This document shows, piece by piece, positions 1-7,978 of a stretch of 64,000 bases of DNA. Made by a program: the position numbers and the translations under genes. Within the stretch, counting starts at the first letter, position 1. Every line of letters begins with the position of its first letter. The DNA comes from Butyrivibrio sp. MB2005 (GTDB lineage: Bacteria > Bacillota > Clostridia > Lachnospirales > Lachnospiraceae): contig NZ_AUJP01000003.1 in NCBI RefSeq assembly GCF_000424285.1, forward strand, positions 1-64,000, written 5' to 3'. Under the pieces are notes generated by a model, which searched no databases, was not told where the DNA came from, and saw only the letters and a program-made list of their open reading frames with translations.

Positions 1-255
1 TCGGTATATAAATTGAAAATGATAATTTGACTTATATACTTTTTCGATAAGCATTTCCTGTAACACTCACCCCTGGTACTTATAAAGCACAGAAAAAAGT
101 ATATAAAAGTGCATCATATTTCTATCCTTATATACCTGCCTCGCTCAGTCGCTTACAAAAAGATATATAATTTCTATGTATATTTCTATCTTATATACCT
201 GTCTCCAAGTATTCGTTTTTACAACAACGCAAATGTAAAATGGGATTAAAAAAAT
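1..255. other. AT-rich gene-free stretch
   Basis: I see no coding region with a ribosome binding site here on either strand. A short imperfect direct repeat, TTTCTATC(C)TTATATACCTG, occurs near 118 and again near 187. The stretch lies on the downstream side of the broken tRNA-Leu fragment at 315-394, so it may be remains of whatever inserted there; that is inference. Confidence 0.4.
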
Positions 256-303
256 CAGTATTCATATAGTATTTATACATCTATAATACTACACAAACAC
301 TGA
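256..303 (-). terminator. Hairpin resembling the tRNA-Leu terminator (second copy)
   Basis: CAGTAT...(A)CACTGA arms enclose an inner AGTATT/AATACT pairing. The layout resembles the hairpin at 497-545, which follows the intact tRNA-Leu. On the minus strand it is followed by a T-rich run. It lies just downstream of the broken tRNA-Leu fragment, which suggests the tRNA 3' end and its terminator were duplicated together. Confidence 0.4.
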
Positions 304-314
304 TATTAATTAAT

Positions 315-394
315 GCAGAAGATGGGGCGCACGACGTTCGGGGAACGTCGGCTTTGCGCCGACCGAAGCGGAGAGGAGATTGAACCCACACGCC
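315..394 (-). repeat. tRNA-Leu 3'-end fragment split by GC-rich hairpin element (copy 1)
   Basis: Bases 315-326 match the 3' acceptor end of the intact tRNA-Leu at 557-638, and 380-394 match its T-loop and variable-arm side. In the intact gene these two parts are separated by AC; here they are separated by 53 GC-rich bases (327-379). The insert contains the hairpin CGACGTTC-GGG-GAACGTCG and an overlapping GTCGGC...GCCGAC hairpin. The same insert layout, at the same tRNA position, recurs at 43342-43494 and 48601-48915. It stands out strongly from the AT-rich surroundings. This is not a functional tRNA, because the 5' half is missing. Confidence 0.75.
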
Positions 395-496
395 GTATCT
401 TTTTTACTACATTTCTGACTACATTAACTATGTTTTAAGGTGCTTTTCGGTGGTAAATAATAACTCTCAATAAAACAAGTGAAAGAAAAGAAAAAT

Positions 497-545
497 CAGT
501 ATCTATCTAGTGTTTCGGTACTTCCATAACACTCTATAAATACTG
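497..545 (-). terminator. Terminator of tRNA-Leu(TAG)
   Basis: Interrupted hairpin with CAGTAT/ATACTG outer and AGTGTT/AACACT inner arms, lying 12 bp past the 3' end of the minus-strand tRNA. On that strand it is followed by a T-rich run (the complement of GAAAGAAAAGAAAA). Confidence 0.5.
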
Positions 546-556
546 ACAAAATAAAA

Positions 557-638
557 TGCAGAAGATGGGACTTGAACCCACACGCCTTGCGGCACAGGAA
601 CCTAAATCCTGCATGTCTGCCAATTCCATCACTTCTGC
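557..638 (-). tRNA. tRNA-Leu (anticodon TAG)
   Basis: Read on the minus strand, this 82-nt sequence has the type II fold of tRNA-Leu: acceptor GCAGAAG/CTTCTGC, a D-arm with TTGGCAGA, a long variable arm and T-loop GGGTTCAAGTCCC. The anticodon stem CAGGA/TCCTG encloses loop TTTAGGT, giving anticodon TAG (CUA codons). CCA is not encoded. It is followed by a terminator and, 163 bp further on, by a partial copy of its own 3' end. Confidence 0.93.
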
Positions 639-648
639 TAACTGTTAT

Positions 649-678
649 AATATACTCTATGGGTGGGCTGCTCGTCAA
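649..678 (-). promoter_or_regulatory. Promoter of tRNA-Leu(TAG)
   Basis: On the minus strand, TTGACG (plus 673-678) and TATATT (plus 649-654) are separated by 18 bp, ending 10 bp before the tRNA 5' end. Confidence 0.6.
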
Positions 679-757
679 TTTTATTTCGACTATTTTAGTC
701 TCTTCTCGAAATTGCTTCTCTGAGCTTAGCGCATTATGAATTGAAGGGAAACAGATT

Positions 758-997
758 ATGGAGAATATACTGATAGCAAATATAGATAGAGTACATACAA
801 CTGAAATGGGAGTGGACAGGATCAGGAGGAACCTTGGGCTTGGAGATAGTGATGTAGTTGCGTGGTGTAGGGAGAAAATCCTTGATGCAAACGCAGTTAT
901 AGAAAGACAGGGCAAAAACTGGTATGTTCACATCGATGGGTGCGTAATTACAGTCAATGCAAGTAGTTATACTATCATTACGTGCCATAGGGAATGA
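758..997 (+). CDS. DUF3781 family protein
   Basis: A 79-residue cytoplasmic protein whose whole length fits the DUF3781 family: an N-terminal LIANIDRVHTTEMG segment, then RIRRNLGLGDSDVV, a WCREKI helix, and a C-terminal GKNWYVHIDGCVITVN / YTIITCHR block. The function of the family is not known to me. The ATG at 758 follows GAAGGGAAAC, an acceptable ribosome binding site. It is a single gene between a tRNA-Leu and an unrelated gene. The following spacer (998-1185) shows no confident gene. Confidence 0.75.
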   Translation: MENILIANIDRVHTTEMGVDRIRRNLGLGDSDVVAWCREKILDANAVIERQGKNWYVHIDGCVITVNASSYTIITCHRE

Positions 998-1185
998 ATC
1001 ATCATAACAGTGTGAGTATTCTCTGACATGCTGGAATTTGAAAAATTGAAAAAGCAGCAGACAGCCCCATGCTAGAACCATCGTAATATCGTTTTGGAGG
1101 CCGCCTTGGAAATTACAATCAAATATGTCATCATGGAAACAGCACCAGATACGCACACCATTCCAATACATCATAGGAGCATAGA

Positions 1186-1893
1186 ATGACTCTGTTTGAA
1201 CAATTCATGTTGTTCCTGTTTCCCAGGACCAGGTTCAGGTCGAAGGACAGGCACATAGAGATACGAGATACAATTGAAGATGGAAGAGCAGTGAGGCTTT
1301 TGCTCTATGACGGCGTGAGGGAATCCGGGATGTATTTGGATGAGCACGGAGATAAGGATCCGCTGTTTAAGTACATGCGGACGCTGAAGCTTATGACAGA
1401 GCATCACCAAGGATTGAACAACGCTCTGCTGATAGGCGGAGGAGGGTTTGTATTTCCAAAGATATTCCTAAAAGATCACCCTGAGCGGACCATGACTGTA
1501 GTTGAGGTGGATGCCGGATATGTGAATCTGGCAAAGAAGTATTTTGCCTTGGATACGAATGACAAAAGGCTGACGATAAAGATTCAGGACGGCCTTGAGT
1601 TCATCAGGCAAAACAGTAATTTTGCGGCTTATGATCTTGTTATTTTTGATGCTTATACAGGAAGCGCTGCTTCGAAGGCTATTTTATCAAGGGACGCGTT
1701 AAGGCAGGTCTATTCTATGCTAAGACCAAACGGCATCTACGCGCTCAATCTTATTAATGAGGCTCATGATGTCATTTCCATGGAAACGCACATGACAAAC
1801 GAGAGCCTCAAGACCATTTTCGCACACACAAGAATTGTCAGATGTCCCGGCGGCGGAAATTGCATCCTTATGGCATCCGATCGCAAGTTATAG
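1186..1893 (+). CDS. Spermidine synthase-like class I SAM-dependent protein
   Basis: A 235-residue soluble protein with a Rossmann core of the polyamine aminopropyltransferase / class I methyltransferase type. LLIGGGGFVFP (about residues 82-92) is the glycine-rich nucleotide loop, VVEVDAGYVNLAKKYF follows with the acidic ribose-binding position, and DLVIFDAYTG (about 156-165) is the post-beta4 motif. It is shorter than genuine spermidine synthases (about 280 aa) and lacks clear polyamine-site residues, so the substrate is unknown. AGGAG lies 9 bp before the ATG. It is monocistronic and ends at the hairpin at 1998-2031. Confidence 0.7.
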   Translation: MTLFEQFMLFLFPRTRFRSKDRHIEIRDTIEDGRAVRLLLYDGVRESGMYLDEHGDKDPLFKYMRTLKLMTEHHQGLNNALLIGGGGFVFPKIFLKDHPERTMTVVEVDAGYVNLAKKYFALDTNDKRLTIKIQDGLEFIRQNSNFAAYDLVIFDAYTGSAASKAILSRDALRQVYSMLRPNGIYALNLINEAHDVISMETHMTNESLKTIFAHTRIVRCPGGGNCILMASDRKL

Positions 1894-1997
1894 TTAGAGC
1901 AGGTTTATCGCCTATCGCAGATCATCTAATAGCAAATCTTCAGACAGATGATATCTGACACTTTTCTAATTACAGCTATTCGAAACAATGCAAATTT

Positions 1998-2031
1998 AGG
2001 CTTAACAACCCCAATTGTTAAGCCTTTTTAT
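1998..2031 (+). terminator. Rho-independent terminator
   Basis: AGGCTTAACA / TGTTAAGCCT arms around a short loop, followed by TTTTTAT. It lies about 105 bp after the spermidine-synthase-like gene. Confidence 0.85.
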
Positions 2032-2096
2032 ATTTTCTTAATTTGCATCCACTGTTACATGGAATTAAAATTAATGTAATAGTAGGAGATGATTTC

Positions 2097-3194
2097 ATGA
2101 CGAAATCCGAGATTACGAAAAACAAAATCAGGCGCGTGTACAAGGATGAAGTAAGTGGCGATTTTCAGGATGTGCTTGTGGTAAACAGCATAGTCATTAA
2201 CTTCTTTTGGATACATTTTGTGCTTGAATTATGTTATATAGGCTTCAAAAATAACCCCATGGTGATCATAAATATCTTCAGCATGCTCACTTATGCTGTC
2301 GCAAATTACTTTGTCAGAAAAGGTAATGTGCTTGTGGCAGCGTGGATCTGTCTGTGGGAGGTTTATGTCCATGCGGTTTGCGCGACGATTTTCATGGGCG
2401 GAGAGTGCGGCTTCTATCAGTGGCTCTTCGGGCTTTTCTGCGCCATATTTGTTCCCTTTGTTTCACCGATACTTCAGGAAAAAGAGAGAAAAGGAAGCCA
2501 GATTTATGCGGTTCTCCTTGTGCTCACATATATTGCGTTGGTTGTACTTACGTGGAAAGACATATTCCCAAAGCATTTCCATCCCTCGCAGATGGCACAG
2601 AGAGTTATCTATTGTCTGAACTCAATAATCGGTTTCTTCTCGGTTATGGTCTATACGCGAATGTACACCAGCCGCGTGGGACGCAGAAATGAAGCTCTTA
2701 TGAAAAAAGCGGACTATGACCAGATGACCGGTTTTTATAACAGACAACGTACCCAGCGGGTTCTTGAAAATGAGATAAAAGTTCAGTCGGAGAGGAAATT
2801 CCCTCTTAGCATCGCCATAATGGATGTGGACTTTTTCAAAAATGTTAATGATACATACGGACATCTTGCCGGGGATTTTGTATTAAAAGAGCTTTCAAAG
2901 ATATTAAAACCCGCCATGGATCAAGGCATGATCGTTGGCAGATGGGGCGGCGAGGAATTTATTCTGATAAATCCCGAAGAGTATACTTATCCTTCGTTTT
3001 GCATGGCTATTGGAGGAATATGCCGCATTATAGAAGAGCATGAATTTGTTTTCAGGGGGCAAACGATACCGGTTACGGTTTCAATCGGTTCGGCCAGCTA
3101 TTCCACCGGAATGGATTTGGAAAAGCTGTTGCAGGATGCTGACAGGAAGCTGTATCAAGCAAAAGAAAGCGGACGAAACAGAGTAATCTGCTAA
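2097..3194 (+). CDS. Membrane diguanylate cyclase (GGDEF)
   Basis: A 365-residue protein that should make c-di-GMP from two GTP. The N-terminal ~190 residues hold about six hydrophobic helices and no recognisable extracellular ligand domain. The C-terminal ~170 residues are a GGDEF domain: it opens with YDQMTGFYNR, has the metal/GTP segment AIMDVDFFKNVNDTYGH, and carries an intact GGEEF active site at about residues 284-288. The ATG at 2097 was chosen over an in-frame upstream ATG (2043) because GTAGGAG lies 8 bp before it. The next gene starts 17 bp after its stop, so the two may be co-transcribed. Confidence 0.9.
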   Translation: MTKSEITKNKIRRVYKDEVSGDFQDVLVVNSIVINFFWIHFVLELCYIGFKNNPMVIINIFSMLTYAVANYFVRKGNVLVAAWICLWEVYVHAVCATIFMGGECGFYQWLFGLFCAIFVPFVSPILQEKERKGSQIYAVLLVLTYIALVVLTWKDIFPKHFHPSQMAQRVIYCLNSIIGFFSVMVYTRMYTSRVGRRNEALMKKADYDQMTGFYNRQRTQRVLENEIKVQSERKFPLSIAIMDVDFFKNVNDTYGHLAGDFVLKELSKILKPAMDQGMIVGRWGGEEFILINPEEYTYPSFCMAIGGICRIIEEHEFVFRGQTIPVTVSIGSASYSTGMDLEKLLQDADRKLYQAKESGRNRVIC

Positions 3195-3211
3195 GCTAGA
3201 AGGAGGTGCCT

Positions 3212-4810
3212 ATGAAACTTGGATTCATCGGTGCAGATCATGAAGTTACAGGAAGCTGCCATTACATCGAGGCATGCGGAAAACACATTCTGGTTGACTA
3301 CGGAATGGAGCAGGGAAGAATATCTTTTGAGCATGTCGATCTACCGGTCAATGAGGCCCAGATCGATTATGTTTTTTTGACCCATGCCCACATAGACCAT
3401 TCGGGCAATTTGCCGCTTCTCTATGCCAGAGGTTTTCGCGGGAAAATATTTATGACAAGACCAACCGCCGATCTTTGCAGCATAATGCTAAGAGACTGTG
3501 CGCATATTCAGATGCAGGAGGCTGAGTGGCGAAGCCGTAAAGGAAAAAGAAATAAGGACATAAAGCAGATAGAACCGCTGTATTCAATGGAGGATGCAGA
3601 TAACACTCTGCGTCATATTGTGGCCTGCGATTATGGTACTAAGATCGATATATGTGAAGGTGTTCAGATCAGGTTCACAGACATCGGGCATCTGCTTGGT
3701 TCTGCCAGCATAGAAGTGTGGCTCAATGAAAAGAACGTAGATAAAAAGATAGTATTTTCAGGGGATATCGGTAATTACGATCAGCCCATTATCAAGGATC
3801 CTGCGCTCACCACAAGCGCTGACTATGTGGTTATGGAGTCAACCTATGGTGACAGATATCATGGGGAAGAACGTCCCGATTATGTAAAAGAACTCACTGA
3901 GATTTTAAACAGAACCTTTGCAAGAGGAGGAAATGTGGTAATTCCTTCCTTTGCGGTTGGCAGAACTCAGGAGATGCTGTATTTTCTAAGGACCATAAAA
4001 AAGGAGCATCTTGTTACCGCAGTGGATGATTTCCCTGTTTACGTGGATTCACCCATGGCTGTTGAAGCGACAGAAGTTTTTACAGAGCATGCAATGGAGT
4101 GCTACGACGAAGAGGCGATGGAGCTTGTGAAAAATCACATCAATCCCATTTCATTCCCTGGACTTAACCTTGCCATTACAACAGAGGAATCAAGAGCTAT
4201 AAATGAAGAAGATACTCCCAAGGTTATAATCTCTGCATCCGGCATGTGTGAGGCGGGACGAATAAGACATCACCTTAAACACAATCTGTGGAGAGAAGAA
4301 TCAACCATTCTTTTTGTAGGATATCAGTCAGTAGGTACTACAGGACGTGCAATAATCGACGGCGCAGAAGAGGTGAGGCTCTTTGGCGAGACTGTGGATG
4401 TGCGCGCAGAGATATGTAAACTTACCGGACTTTCAGGACATGCCGACAAGAACGGTCTGATCGACTGGTTACAGGGGTTTAAGGAAAGACCGAAAAAAGT
4501 ATTCATAGTTCATGGTGAAGACGGAGTTTGTACATCCTTTGCCAACTGTCTAAGGGATGAGTACGGATACAGTTCCTATGCACCCTATAGCGGAACAGAG
4601 TTTGACCTTATCTCCGGACAGATAATTAAGGAAGGTATTCCCAAGGAAGCTGTCAAGAAATCCACGAAGCTTGTATCTGATGTATTTACAAGACTTAAGG
4701 CAGCAGGTGCAAGGCTTACTGCAATTATTGCAAGAAGCGAGGGTATGACAAATAAAGATAAAGCAAAGTTCGCAGATCAGATAATCGCTCTTTGCGACAA
4801 ATGGGAATGA
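3212..4810 (+). CDS. Beta-CASP metallo-beta-lactamase RNase-like protein
   Basis: A 532-residue MBL-fold protein of the beta-CASP group, whose members are mostly mRNA-processing nucleases related to eukaryotic CPSF73. Visible motifs are HAHIDH (residues 58-63; zinc motif 2), GHLLGSAS (motif 3), FSGDIGN (motif 4), the central beta-CASP part with SFAVGRTQE and SASGMCEAGRIRHHL, and the C-terminal GLSGHADK and FIVHGE histidine motifs. All zinc-ligand motifs look intact. The ATG at 3212 sits 5 bp after a perfect AGGAGG; an in-frame GTG overlapping that site is not used. Substrates are unknown. It ends at the terminator at 4835-4864. Confidence 0.88.
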   Translation: MKLGFIGADHEVTGSCHYIEACGKHILVDYGMEQGRISFEHVDLPVNEAQIDYVFLTHAHIDHSGNLPLLYARGFRGKIFMTRPTADLCSIMLRDCAHIQMQEAEWRSRKGKRNKDIKQIEPLYSMEDADNTLRHIVACDYGTKIDICEGVQIRFTDIGHLLGSASIEVWLNEKNVDKKIVFSGDIGNYDQPIIKDPALTTSADYVVMESTYGDRYHGEERPDYVKELTEILNRTFARGGNVVIPSFAVGRTQEMLYFLRTIKKEHLVTAVDDFPVYVDSPMAVEATEVFTEHAMECYDEEAMELVKNHINPISFPGLNLAITTEESRAINEEDTPKVIISASGMCEAGRIRHHLKHNLWREESTILFVGYQSVGTTGRAIIDGAEEVRLFGETVDVRAEICKLTGLSGHADKNGLIDWLQGFKERPKKVFIVHGEDGVCTSFANCLRDEYGYSSYAPYSGTEFDLISGQIIKEGIPKEAVKKSTKLVSDVFTRLKAAGARLTAIIARSEGMTNKDKAKFADQIIALCDKWE

Positions 4811-4834
4811 TCTGTATGTAGAACCTGAGAAATT

Positions 4835-4864
4835 AAGCCTCATTGTCATTGGACAATGGGGCTT
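4835..4864 (+). terminator. Rho-independent terminator
   Basis: AAGCCTCATTGTC / GGACAATGGGGCTT arms around ATT, followed by a moderately T-rich ATTATTGTT. Confidence 0.75.
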
Positions 4865-5033
4865 ATTATTGTTCACTACATTTAGGGGTTAAACGTTTTA
4901 GTACTAACATTTTGGCTCTATATATGGTAAACTAAATGATGGTTTTAGGTTCTTTGCGTTTTGCGTAATAATCTAAATGGGGATTATATAATGAATGCAG
5001 GGAACTGAGTTCATTATGATAGGAGACAAGTGT

Positions 5034-6308
5034 ATGAGAAAAGGAATAATTATGGCTCTTGCATGCGCAGCTTTTGTTTGCGCAATGCCTTTAAGTGCCA
5101 AAGCAGAAACACCTATTCAGGGAGGTCGTGATCAGGCACATGCTGAATCAATGACAAACCTGCAGGAGTATTTTGAAGAGGACGTTAACGAAACAAGAGA
5201 TTATTACTATAAGTTTAAGACAGATGGTCAGGAGGGTATTCATCTTCTGAGTTTCGAATCTATGGTAAACAGTAAGAGCACATATAGCCAGATTACTGTT
5301 CAGATCATGGATAATTATGGCAACGTTATTGATGGTACAGCTACAGGCGGCGCAGGTACCCAGTGCAGAACAGAGGCAACAGGTAATACTGTTGATATCG
5401 TACTTCCTTTAAGCGGACTTGCTAAAAATGAGTGGTACTACATCAGAGTAAATACCAATGACGGCGATTCTTCCAAGAAGTTCAGTATCAAGAATATGCT
5501 TCAGGTTAAGTTTATTGCATTCAGAGCTGCTGATAACTTCAATATGAAGGCCGGAAACGGAACCTTTAAGTTCACATGGGATAATATCCAGCACGCTAAT
5601 AAATATAATTCACTTAGATCATTTGATGGCTTCCAGTTAGGACTGTTCTCAAGCAGTGGCTCCAGAGTAAAATATATCGGAAACGGTGGAGCAAAAGAGT
5701 ATTCACTTTCCGCTAGCGATGCAGATCTGGTTGCTCTTGGCTATCCTGCAAAGGAAGTAACCATGAAGCTTGGATGTCTTCAGGAGTATCATTCAGAATT
5801 CAATTACAATTTCAAGGTTACAAAATGTGTTTATACCGGCGCATTTAAGACTGAGGTTGTAAAAAAGGCTGCTAAGTCTGATGTTTCAGGCCTTAAGTAT
5901 AAGATCACCAATGTTAAGGGTGATGGAACAGGTACAGTTACAGTTCTTGGTTTTGCAAATAAGAACAAGGCTACCAAGAAGGTAACAATCGGATCAAATG
6001 TAAAGATCAATGGTACAAGCTATAAGGTTACAGCTATTTCCAACAAGGCATTTGCCGGCAATAAGACAGTTACATCCGTTGAGATCGGAGCTAACGTAAC
6101 TTCTATCGGATCAAATGCATTTGATAATTGTCCTAATCTTAAGACCGTAACTATCAAAGCAACGAATCTTAAGAAAGTCGGAAGTGGTGCTTTTAAAAGA
6201 GTAAACAAGAAGGTTAAGTTTAAGAGCCCCAACAAGACTCTTAACAAGAAGTATAAGAAGCTTCTTAAAAAGAAGACTGTATCCGGTGCGAAGTATTCAG
6301 TAGGTTAA
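5034..6308 (+). CDS. Secreted BspA-type leucine-rich repeat protein
   Basis: A 424-residue exported protein. Residues 1-24 form a signal peptide (basic start, hydrophobic core, then SAKA before AETP). The middle (about 25-270) is a beta-rich region resembling a pre-peptidase C-terminal type fold, with no catalytic motif that I recognise. Near residues 335-390 are LRR_5 repeats (AISNKAFAGNKTVTSVEIGANVTSIGSNAF pattern), and the last 40 residues are very lysine-rich. The ATG at 5034 follows AGGAGACAAGTGT; the upstream in-frame ATG (4995) would spoil the signal peptide. Such proteins usually act in surface attachment; that role is inferred here. Confidence 0.8.
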   Translation: MRKGIIMALACAAFVCAMPLSAKAETPIQGGRDQAHAESMTNLQEYFEEDVNETRDYYYKFKTDGQEGIHLLSFESMVNSKSTYSQITVQIMDNYGNVIDGTATGGAGTQCRTEATGNTVDIVLPLSGLAKNEWYYIRVNTNDGDSSKKFSIKNMLQVKFIAFRAADNFNMKAGNGTFKFTWDNIQHANKYNSLRSFDGFQLGLFSSSGSRVKYIGNGGAKEYSLSASDADLVALGYPAKEVTMKLGCLQEYHSEFNYNFKVTKCVYTGAFKTEVVKKAAKSDVSGLKYKITNVKGDGTGTVTVLGFANKNKATKKVTIGSNVKINGTSYKVTAISNKAFAGNKTVTSVEIGANVTSIGSNAFDNCPNLKTVTIKATNLKKVGSGAFKRVNKKVKFKSPNKTLNKKYKKLLKKKTVSGAKYSVG

Positions 6309-6350
6309 GTTTTCTTTTAGACGCGATGGTGTTTTACCCGGAGGAGAGGC

Positions 6351-7202
6351 ATGAGTAAAGCTGATGAGATTTTCATAAATATGTGCAAGGATATCCTTGA
6401 AAACGGTACAAGTACCGAGGGAGAGAAGGTTCGTCCCCATTGGGAGGATGGAACACCTGCATATACTATCAAAAAGTTTGGCGTAGTTAATCGCTATAAC
6501 CTGGCAGAAGAGTTTCCTATTATGACCCTTAGGAAAACTGCTCTTAAGAGTGCAACGGATGAGATGCTGTGGATATGGCAGCAGAAGTCCAATAACATTC
6601 ATGATCTTCACAGCCACGTTTGGGATGAGTGGGCTGATGAGACAGGCTCCATCGGAAAAGCCTACGGCTATCAGATGAGCATTAAGCATCAGTATAAAGA
6701 GGGCATGTTTGACCAGGTTGACAGAGTTATCTATGACCTCAAGAATAATCCCTTCAGCAGACGAATCATGACTAATATGTATGTGCACCAGGATCTTTCA
6801 GAGATGAACCTTTATCCTTGTGCCTACAGCATGACCTTCAATGTGACACAGAAAAAGGGGGAGGACAGACTCACACTTAATGCTGTTCTTAACCAGCGCT
6901 CACAGGATGTTCTTGCCGCAAATAACTGGAATGTTGTTCAGTATTCTGTGCTTGTTCACATGCTTGCACAGGTATGCGATATGAATGTGGGAGAGCTTGT
7001 TCATGTTATTGCAGATGCACATATCTATGACAGACACGTGGATCTCATAAAAGAGCTTATTAGCCGTACACCTAAGCCGGCACCTACCTTCAGGCTTAAC
7101 CCTGATGTTCATGATTTTTATGAATTCACAAGGAATGACGTATCTCTTGAGAACTACGAGGTAGCAGGAGATCAGATAAAAGATATTCCTATAGCGATAT
7201 GA
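6351..7202 (+). CDS. thyA: Thymidylate synthase
   Basis: A 283-residue enzyme that methylates dUMP to dTMP with methylene-tetrahydrofolate. Family motifs are present: phosphate-binding NPFSRRI (residues 133-139), the catalytic cysteine in NLYPCAYSM (C157), LNQRSQD for dUMP binding, NWNVVQYSVLVHM, and ADAHIYDRHVDL near the C-terminus. GGAGGAGAGGC precedes the ATG. Its natural partner, dihydrofolate reductase, follows directly, so the dTMP and folate-recycling steps are in one operon. Confidence 0.96.
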   Translation: MSKADEIFINMCKDILENGTSTEGEKVRPHWEDGTPAYTIKKFGVVNRYNLAEEFPIMTLRKTALKSATDEMLWIWQQKSNNIHDLHSHVWDEWADETGSIGKAYGYQMSIKHQYKEGMFDQVDRVIYDLKNNPFSRRIMTNMYVHQDLSEMNLYPCAYSMTFNVTQKKGEDRLTLNAVLNQRSQDVLAANNWNVVQYSVLVHMLAQVCDMNVGELVHVIADAHIYDRHVDLIKELISRTPKPAPTFRLNPDVHDFYEFTRNDVSLENYEVAGDQIKDIPIAI

Positions 7203-7288
7203 TGTTGGTAGAATTGCGGGAGCTGGAACAGCGCAGCAATTCTGAGTATCATCAAAATAAAAGCCAGAATAATAACTCGGAGGATTAC

Positions 7289-7777
7289 ATGAAAATTATT
7301 TTATCGGCAGATGAGCATTGGGGAATTGGCAACAAGGGACAGCTCCTCATCAGAATACCCAATGATATGAAGAATTTCAGGGCAGAGACCATGGGCAAGG
7401 TTCTTGTATATGGAAGAAAAACTCTTGAGACCTTTCCCGGACAGCAGCCCCTTGAAGGCAGGAAAAACATTATCCTTTCAACCAATCCTGATTATGTGGT
7501 AAAAAATGCCACAGTTGTTCACAATCTGGATGAGCTTAAGGATGCAATCGCAGAGTATGATACAGACATCGTGTATTGCATAGGTGGAGCCAATGTTTAC
7601 GAGCAGCTTCTTCCCATGTGCGATACCTGCATTGTTACCAAGATTGACCGCACATTTGAGGCAGATCGCTTCTTCACAAATCTTGATGAGGATCCTGAGT
7701 GGGAGCTTGCGGAAGAGAGCGACGAGCAGGCATATTTTGATACAACCTACACCTTCAGAACCTACAGAAGGATTTGA
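7289..7777 (+). CDS. folA: Dihydrofolate reductase
   Basis: A 162-residue enzyme reducing dihydrofolate to tetrahydrofolate with NADPH, restoring the cofactor used by the thymidylate synthase just upstream. Motifs: WGIGNKGQLL loop, the catalytic acid in IPNDMKNFR (D26), VYGRKTLETFP, and IGGANVYEQLLP. The ATG at 7289 follows CGGAGGATTAC. An upstream in-frame ATG at 7199 overlaps the thyA stop but would add a 30-residue low-complexity tail and has no ribosome binding site. A terminator follows at 7801. Confidence 0.96.
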   Translation: MKIILSADEHWGIGNKGQLLIRIPNDMKNFRAETMGKVLVYGRKTLETFPGQQPLEGRKNIILSTNPDYVVKNATVVHNLDELKDAIAEYDTDIVYCIGGANVYEQLLPMCDTCIVTKIDRTFEADRFFTNLDEDPEWELAEESDEQAYFDTTYTFRTYRRI

Positions 7778-7800
7778 GAAAACTAGAAATAAGATTTTCT

Positions 7801-7833
7801 AAAAAGCAGTGATAAAAATCGCTGCTTTTTTAT
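7801..7833 (+). terminator. Terminator of thyA-folA
   Basis: AAAAAGCAGTGA / TCGCTGCTTTTTTA hairpin with a T-run, 23 bp after folA. It directly abuts the -35 box of the next promoter. Confidence 0.9.
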
Positions 7834-7897
7834 TGACCAAATCAAATGTTTGAGATATTATAATAAATATTCACTTTGACGGTTTAAAGTGTCAAAG
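7833..7897 (+). promoter_or_regulatory. Promoter and palindromic operator of the ABC transporter operon
   Basis: TTGACC (7833-7838) and TATTAT (7856-7861) are separated by 17 bp. Just past the expected transcription start is a palindrome with arms CTTTGAC (7874-7880) and GTCAAAG (7891-7897), 10 bp apart. The position suits a repressor that blocks the polymerase; the regulator is unknown. Confidence 0.55.
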
Positions 7898-7978
7898 AAA
7901 AACATTTTAGTTGAACATGCTATGTGAAGCCGCATTACTGCTGGCTTTTGCATGTATCATAAGACGAGGAGGACAGAT

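Noticed and set aside
734..1174. Minus-strand 146-residue open frame
   Set aside because: It overlaps the convincing DUF3781 gene, lacks a ribosome binding site and matches no family, despite some hydrophobic stretches.
4550..4876. Minus-strand 108-residue open frame
   Set aside because: Shadow within the beta-CASP RNase gene and its terminator.
4865..5033. c-di-GMP riboswitch upstream of the LRR protein
   Set aside because: Expected conserved boxes of the GEMM aptamer are absent.
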